Shown here: positions 20,793 through 31,650 of the stretch, one piece after another | How the letters are laid out: each line of letters begins with the position of its first letter | How positions within the stretch are numbered: the first letter of the stretch is position 1 | From: Zoroaster sp. YZ-2022 | Lineage: Eukaryota > Echinodermata > Asteroidea > Forcipulatida > Zoroasteridae | Direction: 5' to 3' | Assembly: GCA_029582265.1 (NCBI GenBank) | Contig: CM055837.1 | Span: 17,212,355-17,276,354 of the forward strand | Length of the DNA stretch: 64,000 bases | The notes under the pieces: model-generated | What the model saw: only the letters and a program-made list of their open reading frames with translations | Databases searched by the model: none | Told to the model about the DNA's origin: nothing | Position numbers and translations under genes: made by a program

Positions 20793-22494
20793 TAAATTAA
20801 GTACTTTTTCACAAAATAGTTTTTCAGAAACTCGGTTTAATAGTAATTGTGCGCCCAAATGAATTAATGACCGTACTCCTAGTTAATATGGGGATATTTA
20901 CTTTAAAACCATGATTTACGTGGACAATTTATAAGCATTTGATTCCTTTTCTCGAGTAAGATAGCAATGCTCCAATGAAAAAGAAAAATTCAGATAATTG
21001 CCGTTAGAATATCGACAAAGATGTGCCATACATCTTTAACCTACCTGTGATACATGTAGTTTCGCCTTATAGACATTTATCATTGTGCAACCATCTTGTG
21101 TTGCTCTCATTTAAATTAATGTAACCAAACCGAGGCTGGAAGGAAAAATAGTCTGGCCCCTTGTTTGTATAATGAGAATCAGTATTAATCATTGCTACTG
21201 CATACGTGGAACATGACAAAGATGGCAGCAGCATGAAGGTCTATTACGGTTAATCGATAAATTAGTGACAATGCATTGAGGGTTTTTGTATGCATTCCAA
21301 CATCGAATTTACAAAAGAGTTCAATTTCCTAAAACTAGAAACTATGCCACTTTTTACCTCAGCTCCACTGACAGCACATCTAACAAAATTAATTATAAGG
21401 CAGACTGCAATGATATCATCAGATTTGCGCAAGTAAGTTTATCATGTCATTAAGTTGGTAAATTTTGAATTACGAGTTCTGTTCCGTACCTTTAAACACC
21501 TTGTCAAAAATATTATATTAAATTGTTATTAATGTGCACAGTCTCAAAAAGCTAGTGAACGATTGATATCTTTTGCTAGCCAGGGCCCGTGTTTCGGCCC
21601 GAGGAGCAGCAGTTAAGTGTGTCCCCTTGCGAATAGAACAGCGTGGTTAGGGCGCTGTCGTCCATTGCAACACACTGCTCACGTAGCGAGATACGGGTCC
21701 CTCGCGACCGATAATTAAGGCTTGGACACAACAAGTGAAGAAAAAGCGAGGGGGGACGGGGACAATTTGAACTCTTAAAAGGCTGGCATGGGGGTGTTGT
21801 CCCCTAGAACCATATTGGTAAGAACGGTGCGGTTATAGGGTTACGTGTCATTCGTGAGTCCGCTAAGAATTGAGGCTTAAAAACAACAAGTGTTGAAAGA
21901 AGGGGGAATGGATAATGGAGTCCCTTGGAATTGGACAACGGGGCATGTTCCCCAACGGGTGCAAGTAGGGGTATTTATCGTTAGTGAGTCTGCTAAGTAC
22001 TCGCTCTACGGCCCAAGAGACCGAACATTGAGGCTTTAGTCCGTATTCCAAAGCAGAATGAAATAAAACGCGAACACGGATACTATTGGTTAACGGTGCG
22101 CCTTGTAAAAATAATTATGTTTGCCACCCCCACACCACATAGATACGTATCGGCTGCTCAGAGTAGGCTCACTTAAATACACAGAAATGCATTGGTGTAA
22201 ACCTGCTATACAATTTTTGTTTTAGATGTATCAACAGTTATTTTATTGTTACTTAACAGGTAATTCCTGCCATAAGTTATTTTACTTAGGCCTAAGTATG
22301 ATACTTCACAATAGTCGTGAGAATTAAACATTGTTTTACATTTATTATGTATCAAAATTAATATATGGTGGTTGCTATAGCTGTCATCACTTCATTTGGG
22401 TACTTTATACTGTTAAACCACGATACTGACAATTAATGGTACTGACAATTTGTGAAATATTTCATTTAAAAGAATTATGTTTTCTTTCCTGTTT
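20793..22494. other. No gene recognised
   Basis: 21600-21760 and 21840-22060 are less AT-rich and contain related phrases (GAGTCYGCTAAG, ATTGAGGCTT) but no domain. A 70-bp exon-like stretch at 21363-21432 is discussed among the rejected items. Confidence 0.4.
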
Positions 22495-22968
22495 CACAGA
22501 GAATTGTTTTTAAACGTATGCTAATTGTTCACAAATCTTTTAATAACATTGCTCCAATTTATATTTCTGAACTGCTTAAAGTATACACTCCATCACGCAA
22601 TTTGCGCTCCAGCAACATGTCACTCCTAAAGGAACCAACTTCAAAACGGAACTGGGGTGATAGGTCTTTTTCTGTCGCGGCTCCGAGACTCTGGAATCAT
22701 CTTCCAACTAAATTCAAATCTTGTCATAGTATAACTAGATTTAAGTCGATGCTTAATTAAAACTCATCTTATGTCACAATTCTTCAAAGATGATGTATAT
22801 TTGTAATTGCATTGTAGGTACATGTATCTCAGTACATAATTTTTTCCCTATGCTATCATTGTATATTGTTTGTATTCATGTTTTTTCTTTGTTTCCGCGC
22901 CTTGAGCGCGCAGCAGGGTGGATATGTGCGCGCTACAAATCTTTATTATTATTAATATTATTATTATG
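22495..22968 (+). pseudogene. CR1/L2-like LINE, 3' end with ORF2 C-terminus
   Basis: 5'-truncated non-LTR retrotransposon. The 80-codon frame at 22518-22760 encodes the extreme C-terminus typical of CR1/L2-group ORF2: HKSFNNIAPIYISELL, then RNLRSSN, KRNWGDRSFSVAAPRLWNHL and a final ITRFKSML. The 3' UTR ends CGCGCCTTGAGCGCGCAGC, GTGGATATGTGCGCGCTAC and (ATT)n. This tail resembles the SINE tails in the window, so it is a candidate helper family. Reverse transcriptase and endonuclease are missing. Confidence 0.85.
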
Positions 22969-23365
22969 AGGACATAAGTAATATTCCGATTAAAGGGAAG
23001 GTACGATATTTGTAATTCTCTTTGAATTTAGATACAACAGACAAGCAACATGTACACATTTCAGCTTACTACGATTACAATTAACAATGTTATGCAAAAC
23101 AACTTGTCGAGCTTTCAAACACGCCACGACGAATGTTTTAGTAAGATACAAATCCCTCCATGGCAAAGCTCCTTGATTTGGAAACATTTATTTCATGCTG
23201 ACAGCAATAACTTCCGGTACATGTACACAACAATACAACAGTAATAATTGCTTTACATCAGTGTTACCCGTTGAAAAGGAAATATTATATGAATGAATAT
23301 TATTATTTGTAAACATGTAGGACAATAACTGAAGCATAAAGCTTCACTATTATCAATAACATTTA

Positions 23366-23691
23366 GTGGGGTGCCATGGTCGAGCGGTTTAGTGCATCGG
23401 ATTTGTGTTCTGATGGCTGAGTCGTCAGAGTGTGTGGGTTCGAAGCCTTGCCGCGACCATGGTGCTTGTGTCCTTGAGCAAGACACTTTACCATAATTGC
23501 TGCGAGGGCTGAATTGAATCCAGCCACTGGGGATGTACAAGCCAGTGCATGCTTAGTGCCGGTCCCAAGCCCGGATAAATGGGAGGGTTGCGTCAGGAAT
23601 GGCATCCGGCGTAAAACCTATGCCAAATCAAATATGCGGATCATGATCCGCTGCGGTGACCCCTAACGGGAGCAGCCGAAAGAGAACAACA
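23366..23691 (+). mobile_element. SINE with RTE-like 3' tail, 17-bp TSD
   Basis: tRNA-like head (CATGGTCGAGCGGTTTAG, B box GGTTCGAAGCC), CTTGTGTCCTTGAGCAAGAC, then a different body ending GATCATGATCCGCTGCGG, TGACCCCTAACGGGAGCAGC and CGAAAGAGAACAAC, the form of an RTE-type LINE 3' end. ATTATCARTAACATTTA flanks it (23349-23365, 23692-23708; one mismatch). Confidence 0.88.
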
Positions 23692-23708
23692 ATTATCAGT
23701 AACATTTA

Positions 23709-24264
23709 AAGATGGCATGCGCGAGAAACGCATATTAACCAAATACAAACTAAGTCAATTACCGTAGATGAGTCTGCGGAGTTTGCACTATTTTTTCGAA
23801 GACATTTGTGAACTTTCATTCACAGTTTGTAAAGATGCTGTTTCACTGAACGGTAATTTTGTTTTTAAGTTGGTGCTCTTCCGTTTCGCGGAAAAAGGGA
23901 AGTCTAAAAAGAGATGTTTCACCAAATGAGTGAATATATCGCACTGCGTTATAAATGCAGTTGCGCACACTCTTTTACCAGTCTCAAGTCAGTTATTCGG
24001 TTAAATTACTTATTCGAAGGCAAATTATTTCCGTTCTTTCTGCTGATGGGAAAAGAGCAACATGTACTTAAATCATTCCTTTGCGAAATGTATTTCCCAA
24101 ATTCATTTCCCTTTGACAGTAAATACATCAGATAATATTTATGTATCATGCCTACCTTTTTACTAACTGTTTGTAAAAAAATATGTATTTTTTGTTGAAT
24201 TTGGTAATGTATACAAAAGTGTTTAAACATGTCGATATACAGTTTATAAAACAAAGTATTTACT
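23709..24264. other. No gene recognised
   Basis: Short frames only. If the donor at 24271 is real, this would be intron of a minus-strand gene. Confidence 0.4.
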
Positions 24265-24270
24265 TACCTT

Positions 24271-24700
24271 AAATGGTTCTAACCTAATCGGCAGTTGAGG
24301 AAGTAACCTGAAGCTAACAAAATAGACAATCGCCCCCACTACAGCTTAACACTCAAGAGGACGTCTGCCTTCCTAGTTCATGTAGCTGGGAAGACACTGA
24401 GAATTGCCGCTCACTTAATCATTTTCCAAGCGTTTCTGGTCCGGACAGCGACGCGGGAATAGATAAAAACACAGTGATTACCCATAATTCCAGCCGAAAC
24501 TCTGACTTGACTCATGCGCCGTGGTCGGCTTGTGGCAGTGAACGCCTGCTCGCGTCAGCAAATGTATAGTGATCACTGCCCTGGCAACAAGAAGCGCGCT
24601 GAGCGGAAAAACACATCACTCATGGGGCGTATAACCGTGTGCTCATCATTTGACAAATGCATGGGTGATTTCTGTTAATACGGTTGCCTCCTCCGAGGAA
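24271..24700 (-). promoter_or_regulatory. Possible minus-strand promoter and 5' exon
   Basis: CpG-dense compared with the surrounding DNA and free of any repeat seen elsewhere in the window. On the minus strand it ends ACCATTTAAG followed by GTAAGTAAAT, a strong 5' splice-site match at about 24270. This would suit a non-coding first exon of a host gene extending to lower coordinates. No TATA box, start codon or downstream exon could be confirmed. Confidence 0.25.
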
Positions 24701-24977
24701 AGTACTCAAAATATTTGTGCTTCCAGGTTTAAAATGCAGCGTGACGCTTCGCTTAAAAAATGAGAGCTGTACAAACCTATTGTATTGTATACTCATTAGT
24801 AATTAATCGTTAATGATTAAGCATATTTATAAATCCAGGAAATCATCCTAATCAATATGTTATGTTAGAAGTAGTGTAGGGGGCATGATTTCTGATAAGT
24901 TTTATTCGTGGGCGTTCCATCGCTTTACAAAAGTGAGTGGGCTGGCAAAATGTTTGAGCCTAATTTTAAAACCTCTT

Positions 24978-25175
24978 AAGTTAGCGAGCGAGAAAAGTAA
25001 GAAAGAGAACAAGCAAGCAATCCATCAGGCATGCAGGCAGTCAAGCAGGCAAGCAAGCAGATAGGCATGTAAACAAACAAACATATACTCAAACGAGGAA
25101 GCAAGCAGCGAGCAAGCAAGCAAGAGGGAAAATCAATCAGGCAAGCGATCATATAAACAAGTGGGCAAGCAATAT
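24978..25175. repeat. Degenerate (CAAG)n tract
   Basis: AAGCAAGCAAG and GCAGGCAAGCA blocks with substitutions. An old tetranucleotide microsatellite. Confidence 0.75.
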
Positions 25176-25599
25176 TATAAAAAATAATGTTAAAGATGTA
25201 TCAATAATTGTTTGTTTTCATTGCATGTAATAACAATTTCCTTTTAAAAAAGAAACAAAATACTTTGAAATGAGATATTGTCAGAAGCTTGGTTTTACAA
25301 TAAACAAATGCCAAAAATTCTCATTATTATATTGAGAAATATGTCATAACGCATTTATTTTTCTTTCCTAAGTTAAATAGCAATGTACAAAAAAGTACAT
25401 TTCAAGAACTTGCCGTTAAAATAGCGAAAAACACAATATTAATTCTAAGAATTAAAAATCACCATGAAAGGTTGAACGGTTCAAGATTATTAAAAGTATC
25501 ACTCTTGGTACTTCTATTCATACTTTATCCCCCTATTGTCCGGTCCCAAGGCCAGTACCTGACTAACTCCTCACACCTGACTCACTTCTGTCCACTCTT
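25176..25599. other. No gene recognised
   Basis: No supported feature. Confidence 0.5.
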
Positions 25600-25715
25600 T
25601 ACCTGTTTATGTGTGTATATTGTCTGTTTTCTGTCCCATTTTTCCTTTGAGAAATAACCTGCTAGGTTCGAAACGTAAGGCCAATAAAATTTATTTTGCA
25701 TTATTAAAAGGAAGG
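25600..25715 (+). mobile_element. Penelope-like 3' end, third type (tentative)
   Basis: TTTGAGAAATAACCTGCTAG then GTTCGAAACGTAAGGCCAAT and AAAATTTATTTTGC. The GAAACGTA end and short AACC/GGTT stem resemble the hammerhead region of the other Penelope tails, but the CTGANGA part is not conserved. Related DNA on the minus strand is at 51168-51298. Confidence 0.4.
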
Positions 25716-25978
25716 TAAAAAACAACAAATTACCTGATTACCAGATGAATCGATTATTAACTTACTTGATTTCAAGTATCAATCATTTTAAGAAATCATA
25801 TTGTCTGAAGAGCTTTCATCTTATAGATATAATAAATTGTTATGGCGAATTTACTTGTTGTGGTCCGGCAACTTTGCGTAAACCATAAAAACATGTAACT
25901 TATTAAATTACTAGACCATGTGATCTATGACATCAAACGTTTAAAAAAGAGCCCCAAAGGTCAAAGTGCACACCGATC

Positions 25979-26327
25979 AGTGCCATGGTCGAGCGGTTTA
26001 TTGCATCGGATTTGCGTTCTGATTTGAGTCGTCAGAATGTGGGTTCGAATCCCAACCGCGACCGGGGTACTTGTGTCCTTGAGCAAGACACTTTACCATA
26101 ATTGCTTCTCTCCACCCAGGGGTAAATGGATACCTGTGAGGGCAGAGTTGGTTGTTGTGTTTGATTGGCCCTATGCGCCGAAATGGCAGCAATTGAGCTG
26201 TATACTCCCCAGGGAGCTGAGATGGTTTCAGGAATGATTTATGCGCCAAATGAGCAGGGGATAATAATGTAATGCGCCTTGAGCACCAGTTTGGTGGATA
26301 CGTCCACATTATTATTATTATTTATTA
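25979..26327 (+). mobile_element. Full-length SINE (body 1, shortened tail)
   Basis: Head TGCCATGGTCGAGCGGTTTA, B box GGTTCGAATCCC, body with CCTGTGAGGGCAGAGTTGG and CCCCAGGGAGCTGAGATGG, tail GAGCACCAGTTTGGTGGATA then CGTCCACATT. It lacks the GCGCTATATAAG block. The same deletion in the copy at 26877 marks a subfamily. Confidence 0.88.
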
Positions 26328-26328
26328 A

Positions 26329-26453
26329 TAACCTTCCCTAACCTTCCCAAATCCTCCAAAATCCTCTTTGAGTGAAGGATTTTGAAGGATTGAAGTTACA
26401 TGCTATACATGCTCTTTGCTAAAGTGAAGGATTTTGGAGGATTGAGGTTATTA
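26329..26453. mobile_element. Remnant of the ACCCTAACC MITE family
   Basis: AACCTTCCCTAACCTTCC, CAAATCCTCCAAAATCC and inverse AAGGATTTTGGAGGATT with TGAGGTTATTAGG. Inverted ends of the same family as 4344 and 51913, rearranged. Confidence 0.5.
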
Positions 26454-26876
26454 GGCATACTTGCCTTTCCATGGTACATGTACATCCATGTTTGTTGTAG
26501 CGATTGCATGGTCAGTGCTTGGGTCAGTGGACGTTGTTTATTGCTCCATACAAGCAGGGAGGGTCCCTAGCCATGTACATGTATCACAAATTAGAAACAC
26601 ATGTGTGCATACATGTCATGTGCTTGCTTTACGACTGAATGATTTTGTAGGATTCAGGTTATGTGTAATCAAATGAGCCGATAGGGAGTTAGGGTTAATG
26701 TAGAAACCCATGTTTACTATCTTTTCATTCCAATGAGAAGAATACAGGCCAGAATACAACAGTGCCGTAAAATTGTTGTGGGGGAGGGGGATTTGATTTT
26801 TTTTTCAAATCCAACCCTATATATCAACTCTTCTGTCGAGTAATAATGTTTGGATTTAAAACAGTGAATTTAAATG

Positions 26877-27233
26877 GAGTGCCATGGCCGAGCGGTTTAG
26901 TGCATCGGATTTGTGTTCTGATGGCTGAGTCGTCAGAATGTGGGTTCGAATATCAGCCGCGACCGGGGTGCTTGTGTCCTTGAGCAAGACACTTTACCAT
27001 AATTGCTTCTCTCCACCCAGGGGTAAATGGTACCTGTGAGGGCAGAGTTGGTTGTTGTGTTTGATTGGCCATATGCGCCGAAATGGCAGCAATTGAGCTG
27101 TATACTCCCCAGGGAGCTGAGATGGTTTCAGGAATGATTTATGCGCCTAATGAGCAGGGGGTAATAATGTAATGCGCCTTGAGCACCAGTTTGGTGGATA
27201 CGTCCACATTATTATTATTATTATTTATTATTA
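26877..27233 (+). mobile_element. Full-length SINE (body 1, shortened tail)
   Basis: Nearly identical to the copy at 25979, including its deleted tail. A box TGGCCGAGCGG, B box GGTTCGAATATC (mutated). Two young copies 0.9 kb apart in the same orientation. Confidence 0.88.
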
Positions 27234-28175
27234 TGACACGAAAACATAAAATCTGATTTTTTTGAGATATCAGCAGAAACATTCTATTTAAAAAAAAAGG
27301 CACTAATATTACATCTCAAATCTTTTTCATCTGAAAATTACAAACAAATTTTGATGTTATGTGGAGAAGTACAAAATGTACAAACTCTGCATACAAATAA
27401 ACACACTCTTGCCTGGCGGGAAATTAGCCTGGTACTCTAAAGGTCACGCGTAAAGTGTAAACAAATCACACTGTGATAAGACTTTCACCGGTTAGTTTTT
27501 TGATATTATTTCATGGCAACTGAAAGGTTGAAATAAACATACGTTACACCGAATATAAATGTTATACCACCACTTTAAGCTTGGGTAGTCACGAGCAGAA
27601 ATTAAAATCATATAACACCTGACATCAGGCGTCGTTATATATCAAAAGCTAATATTGTTTGCGTAAGAGATGGTGCGCCAAATCTGATTTGTCGATATAA
27701 TTAACAAGACAGCTATATCCCATGGCAACCTATGCATTATAAATACTGTCAAAGGTAACAGCTAGATTGCACGGACTGTTTGCGTAATGGGTTTTATCAG
27801 ACGGCACTGGACAGGAAAGGTCTTGCGTGTAGCCGCAACAGGGTCCTGTTGAATAGTGTGGCGGCAGTAAGGTGCAGACAACCTCCTTCGTTATAAACTA
27901 CCGTTGTATGAAGTACGACCCGCTATATGAAGTACCGGTACTATTCAGTATCGTCTGGCATTCAAAATCTCCCCGTAAATAAAACTGGATAGGCAAGGAG
28001 TCGCAGCCATGATTTTGTATGTATTGAAGAAGTACATTTGACCTTCCCACAAAGCAAATGTTAGACTTGGCAAAATGAAGATCAAAAGGATCAAAAAATA
28101 ATATAACAGATGTTGCACGCGTAACTGGCTTCCACGGTTTAGACTTATGCAGGATTAGGCATATACCTCTAAGGT
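27234..28175. other. No gene recognised
   Basis: No supported feature. Confidence 0.5.
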
Positions 28176-28514
28176 AAGGTGTACATCGGCGAAACAAAAC
28201 GCAACCTCCCCATCAGATTGAAGGAACACCGAGCACACGGCCGCAGAGGAGATTTCGAGAAGTCCGCCATCGTCAAGCACTCGCACATCAAGGACCACCA
28301 AATCGACTGGCAGGCAGCCCAACTCATCACACCCATCGACGCATGGCACCCCAGACGCATCAGAGAGGCCATCGAGATCGTCAAACACGACACTCTGCCA
28401 CAGGACATCGGTTTCTTCATCAGCGACATTTGGCGACCTATACTACAGACTGAAGGATCTTCTATATCCAAAGTCCATAACCCACCCCAGACTGAGGGAT
28501 CCCCTATATCCTAA
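28176..28514 (+). pseudogene. Penelope GIY-YIG endonuclease, C-terminal fragment
   Basis: A frame of about 112 codons starting inside the GIY-YIG domain at VYIGETKRNLPIRLKEHR, followed by HIKDHQIDWQAAQLI, WHPRRIREAIEIVKHD (with the expected catalytic-type Glu in the REAIEI helix) and the tail SISKVHN. The first GVY half is missing: the copy is 5' truncated at about 28176. It is close in sequence to the C-terminus of the element at 45214 and continues into the same 3' UTR. Confidence 0.88.
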
Positions 28515-28872
28515 GTCAACCACCCTCCTTCCCCTGTGCTTGTTAACAACTGATTCAGTTCAGTGAGCACACACTCCTCTCCCCAACCCCTAGGATCCTA
28601 GTCTCATAGTCTCACAGTTTCCCGCCTGCGCGCCTCAACGAACTAATCCTCCAGCATCCATTCATGGGATGATCCTCCAGCAGTCTACTTAAGCAGCAGC
28701 ATTTTCCAGAGTCCGGCATTCTCCTGAGGACGATCAGAGCATACTGATCGAAACGTCGAGTTGTACCCCCAGTTCTTTTCAGAACTAATTACTACTCAAT
28801 TGAGATTCCACATGGTGTCACCGCAATTAGTCTTACTTATCATCCTCACCATGCAAAGCTACAAGTTTTACC
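28515..28872 (+). mobile_element. 3' UTR and tail of the truncated Penelope copy
   Basis: Contains CAGTCTACTTAAGCAGCAGC, the hammerhead motif and the standard tail to GCTACAAGTTTTACCT. AATAAAG and (ATTT)n follow. Confidence 0.85.
28721..28760 (+). ncRNA. Hammerhead-like ribozyme motif
   Basis: CTC, CTGAGGA, stem II GATCAG/CTGATC, GAAACGTC, GAG. Identical to the motif at 47979-48018. Confidence 0.62.
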
Positions 28873-28892
28873 TATATACCTCTTCAATAAAG

Positions 28893-28894
28893 AT

Positions 28895-28941
<47 letters not shown>

Positions 28942-28945
28942 TTCA
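28893..28945. repeat. (ATTT)n microsatellite
   Basis: About 13 ATTT units directly after the Penelope end. Confidence 0.9.
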
Positions 28946-30165
28946 GAATAAAAAACCCGAGATGGGGAAGCAATATATACAATATACAAATATAACACTT
29001 ATAAAGTTATATACATAATAACTAGTGGAAACAAAATAAAATACTACCGAAAAAGTACTGGCTTGCATACATTACGATAGAAAATAACGATTTAAAATGG
29101 TTTGGTTAACTTAATGATAAAATCAAGATTATTTGGCTGAATACACGTTTTCAGATCGATGCAAGACTTTACACTGTCACAAATGCCATGGTTGTAACAG
29201 TCATAACTCTTTAGGGAATTTTTAAACTATTTTTTTATGTTAGTATGGTTAAAAATTACAGTGAACAATGAGGCATTTCCTTGCAAACTTTTCTTTACTC
29301 TATGAATAAGTGTGTTTCTATACGATAAGTTATTATTCGCCTCATGGTTAAGCAGATGAGCATAAAAACTCCTTGATTTTGAGTCATTTACAAACATTTG
29401 TGATAATAGATCAATTTGAAAAGATATTATAACGTCTTTTAATTTTTGGTAAATTGATATATAGGGCACAGGTAAATAGCTGCGCCGTAAGAACACAGCT
29501 AGGCCTAGGCCTAATTGATCCATTGGCAAAGCAAGACACAATTTAAATGACTGCGCAGACTTTTGGTCATTACTCGATAACAAAATAAACAGATGTGACT
29601 TAAGGATATATTGTGACCAACTCCACAAAAATGGGTATTATGGGACAAAATTAAAAAATTGAGTTACATACATAGCTGAATTGGTTACATTATAAGCTTT
29701 AATTTGGTGTAGGTTTGAACCCTGTGGCATTTTGCATTCTGGAGATATACTGATTTTTGCATATTCATATTGTACAAATTAACGGAAATGCCTTCAGAGA
29801 TACAGCCCTTTAAACACAGCAAGTGGAAAAAGAAATGAGCTAAGAAGAAATTCTCTTGAATGCCCATAGCAACAGTTATGTTCCTTTTGAGCTCCTTTAG
29901 GAATGCTTGTGCAATATAAATTTGAATTATCAAGCATCTTGAAGTATTTTTTCAAATATTTTTGCTAATTTGCATAATGTGTAAAATTTAAACTTTTGTT
30001 TTTTCCATCTTTACTCATCAATAATAATATTTCTGTAAATAAATTATGAAAGTATTGATATAATAGAAGCCAATAAACCAACAACAAAAAAATCACGTTG
30101 TGATTTTTTTTTCACCCTCTCCACATAGAACAGCCCTTTACGGGTAATAGCATAGCGTCCCTTCA
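28946..30165. other. No gene recognised; small hairpin at 30086-30110
   Basis: 30086-30096 and 30100-30110 form a perfect 11-bp stem (AAAAAAATCAC) with a GTT loop. Nothing else supported. Confidence 0.5.
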
Positions 30166-30352
30166 TACCCTTTTTCGCAGAGCGGGTCACATTTAATGTA
30201 TAGGATTTGAGGCTTTGCATGGTGGAGATAGATACTTGAGTTCTTTCGGGTGACACCATGTAATGATCTCTTCTTGGAAGAAGTGATGGCTCTGAGAAGA
30301 GCCGGTTGGTTTGTTCTCAACGTTTCGACTAGTCTACTCTAGCCGTCATCAG
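30166..30352 (-). mobile_element. Penelope tail, divergent subfamily
   Basis: Minus strand: hammerhead-like motif, GTTGAGAACAAACCAACCGG, AGAGATCATTACATGGTGTC and CACCATGCAAAGCCTC. Same layout as the other tails but with many differences, so a distinct subfamily. Confidence 0.7.
30316..30352 (-). ncRNA. Hammerhead-like motif with independent stem II
   Basis: CTGATGA core, one extra base, stem II GGCTAG/CTAGTC (five Watson-Crick pairs and one G-U), loop AGTAGA, GAAACGTT. Core kept, stem sequence changed on both sides relative to the main family. Confidence 0.65.
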
Positions 30353-31184
30353 GATATTTGTTCCTTTTTAGATTGCTTTCAGAATCAGAAAAACATCTCC
30401 AATTTGTTACTAAACATATTATGTGACTGGATCCTCCCAAACGAGTGAAAAGGAAATGTTCTCACTTTTGTTTGTTTTTCAGCTCAGCAAGACAAGCACA
30501 TTGTCATTTTCAATTTGTTAACAAATAATTATAATGTCAACATATTGTGAGTTAAGACTTTTATGGGGTGAAATAAAGTGGCACTTTCTATTCATTTCTA
30601 TTGTGCAAAGTCATGATTAAAGGCCAGTCTATAACACAAACGTACCTGTGGCTACTGCAGACTCATTTTGTAAGATTGTGTCACAAATGAGTACGTCAAA
30701 GTGTACTTAATGTGATGTTTGAAAAGCCAGTTATCTTGAGAAATTGTTTTGACTGAGGGTGCTTTCATATGAGAGAAAACACAAAAAGTAGCCTGTAGGC
30801 TGATACACGTTGCAATCGAAATCTATTTGCAATAGAGCTCGAAGCTTTTAAATTTGTTTTGATGTTGATACACTGTAAAAAATTGTGTGAGTTCACAGTA
30901 GTTTTTCTGTTGAAAACAGTCAACAATTTACAGCGGTTTTCAGATTTTCCTGTGAATATACAGAAATGTACCGTTTCTAAATGGTTACCTTCCTATCCGT
31001 TGATGCACAAGGGACAATTCTGCTGTATAACAAAGAATCTGCTGTATAATAAAGAAGTCTCCGTAATGCCAATTGACAACTTAATGTTAATGAGCAACAA
31101 TTTTTAACAGTGTAGCTGAATATTCGCAGTTATCTCAAAATATGTTTAAACTTATTCTGCTGGAACTGCTAGAGGTTTGTTATT
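30353..31184. other. No gene recognised
   Basis: A frame at 30859-31107 shows no domain. Confidence 0.5.
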
Positions 31185-31420
31185 GTCCGTAGGGAAGGTC
31201 TTAATCTTCATAAAGTATGGATGCATATTAAGTATGGCTTTAAAGGTAAGGTATGTGATTTGTATAAAAATCAAACATAACCAAATGCTCAAATTTTAAT
31301 CTAAAAATCAATATAGTAAGAAGCCGCGGATGACGGTATCAATCTTCCCTAGTAATAATGTTTCCTGGGGTGCTCATATTTTTAAGAAAAGTGAAAAACA
31401 AATTTCAGTTCGAATTTAGG
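31185..31420 (+). repeat. Dispersed repeat copy
   Basis: TTAAAGGTAAGGTATGTG, then GATGACGGTATCAATCTTCC and GGTGCTCATATTTTTAAG. Related pieces: 9330, 10640, 15060, 16031, 33240, 40085, 50560 and 52425. A common, ancient non-coding family. Confidence 0.55.
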
Positions 31421-31509
31421 AAAGGCTGCTCGTGACTGAATGCCACACATGAATGAAGACACAAACTATAAATGCGTTTCTATTCATTTTATTGTGGAAC
31501 TCTTTCCTA

Positions 31510-31650
31510 GAATGTATACTCCTCAAGGAGCTGAAAAAGATTATAGGAATTATATTGGTCTAGTTATCAGAGGAAATAATGTAAAGCACTTTGGGACATT
31601 ATCTATGGGTGTAATGCGCTATATAAGTATGACTTGCTATTGTTATTATT
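31510..31650 (+). mobile_element. SINE 3' fragment
   Basis: GTATACTCCTCAAGGAGCTG, then AAAGCACTTTGGGACATT, GTAATGCGCTATATAAGTA and TTATTATT. Older, diverged member of the SINE group. Confidence 0.65.

Noticed and set aside
21363..21432. 70-bp exon (CCTCAG acceptor, CAA/GTAAGT donor)
   Set aside because: Too short to be distinguished from chance; two frames are open and no partner exon is visible.
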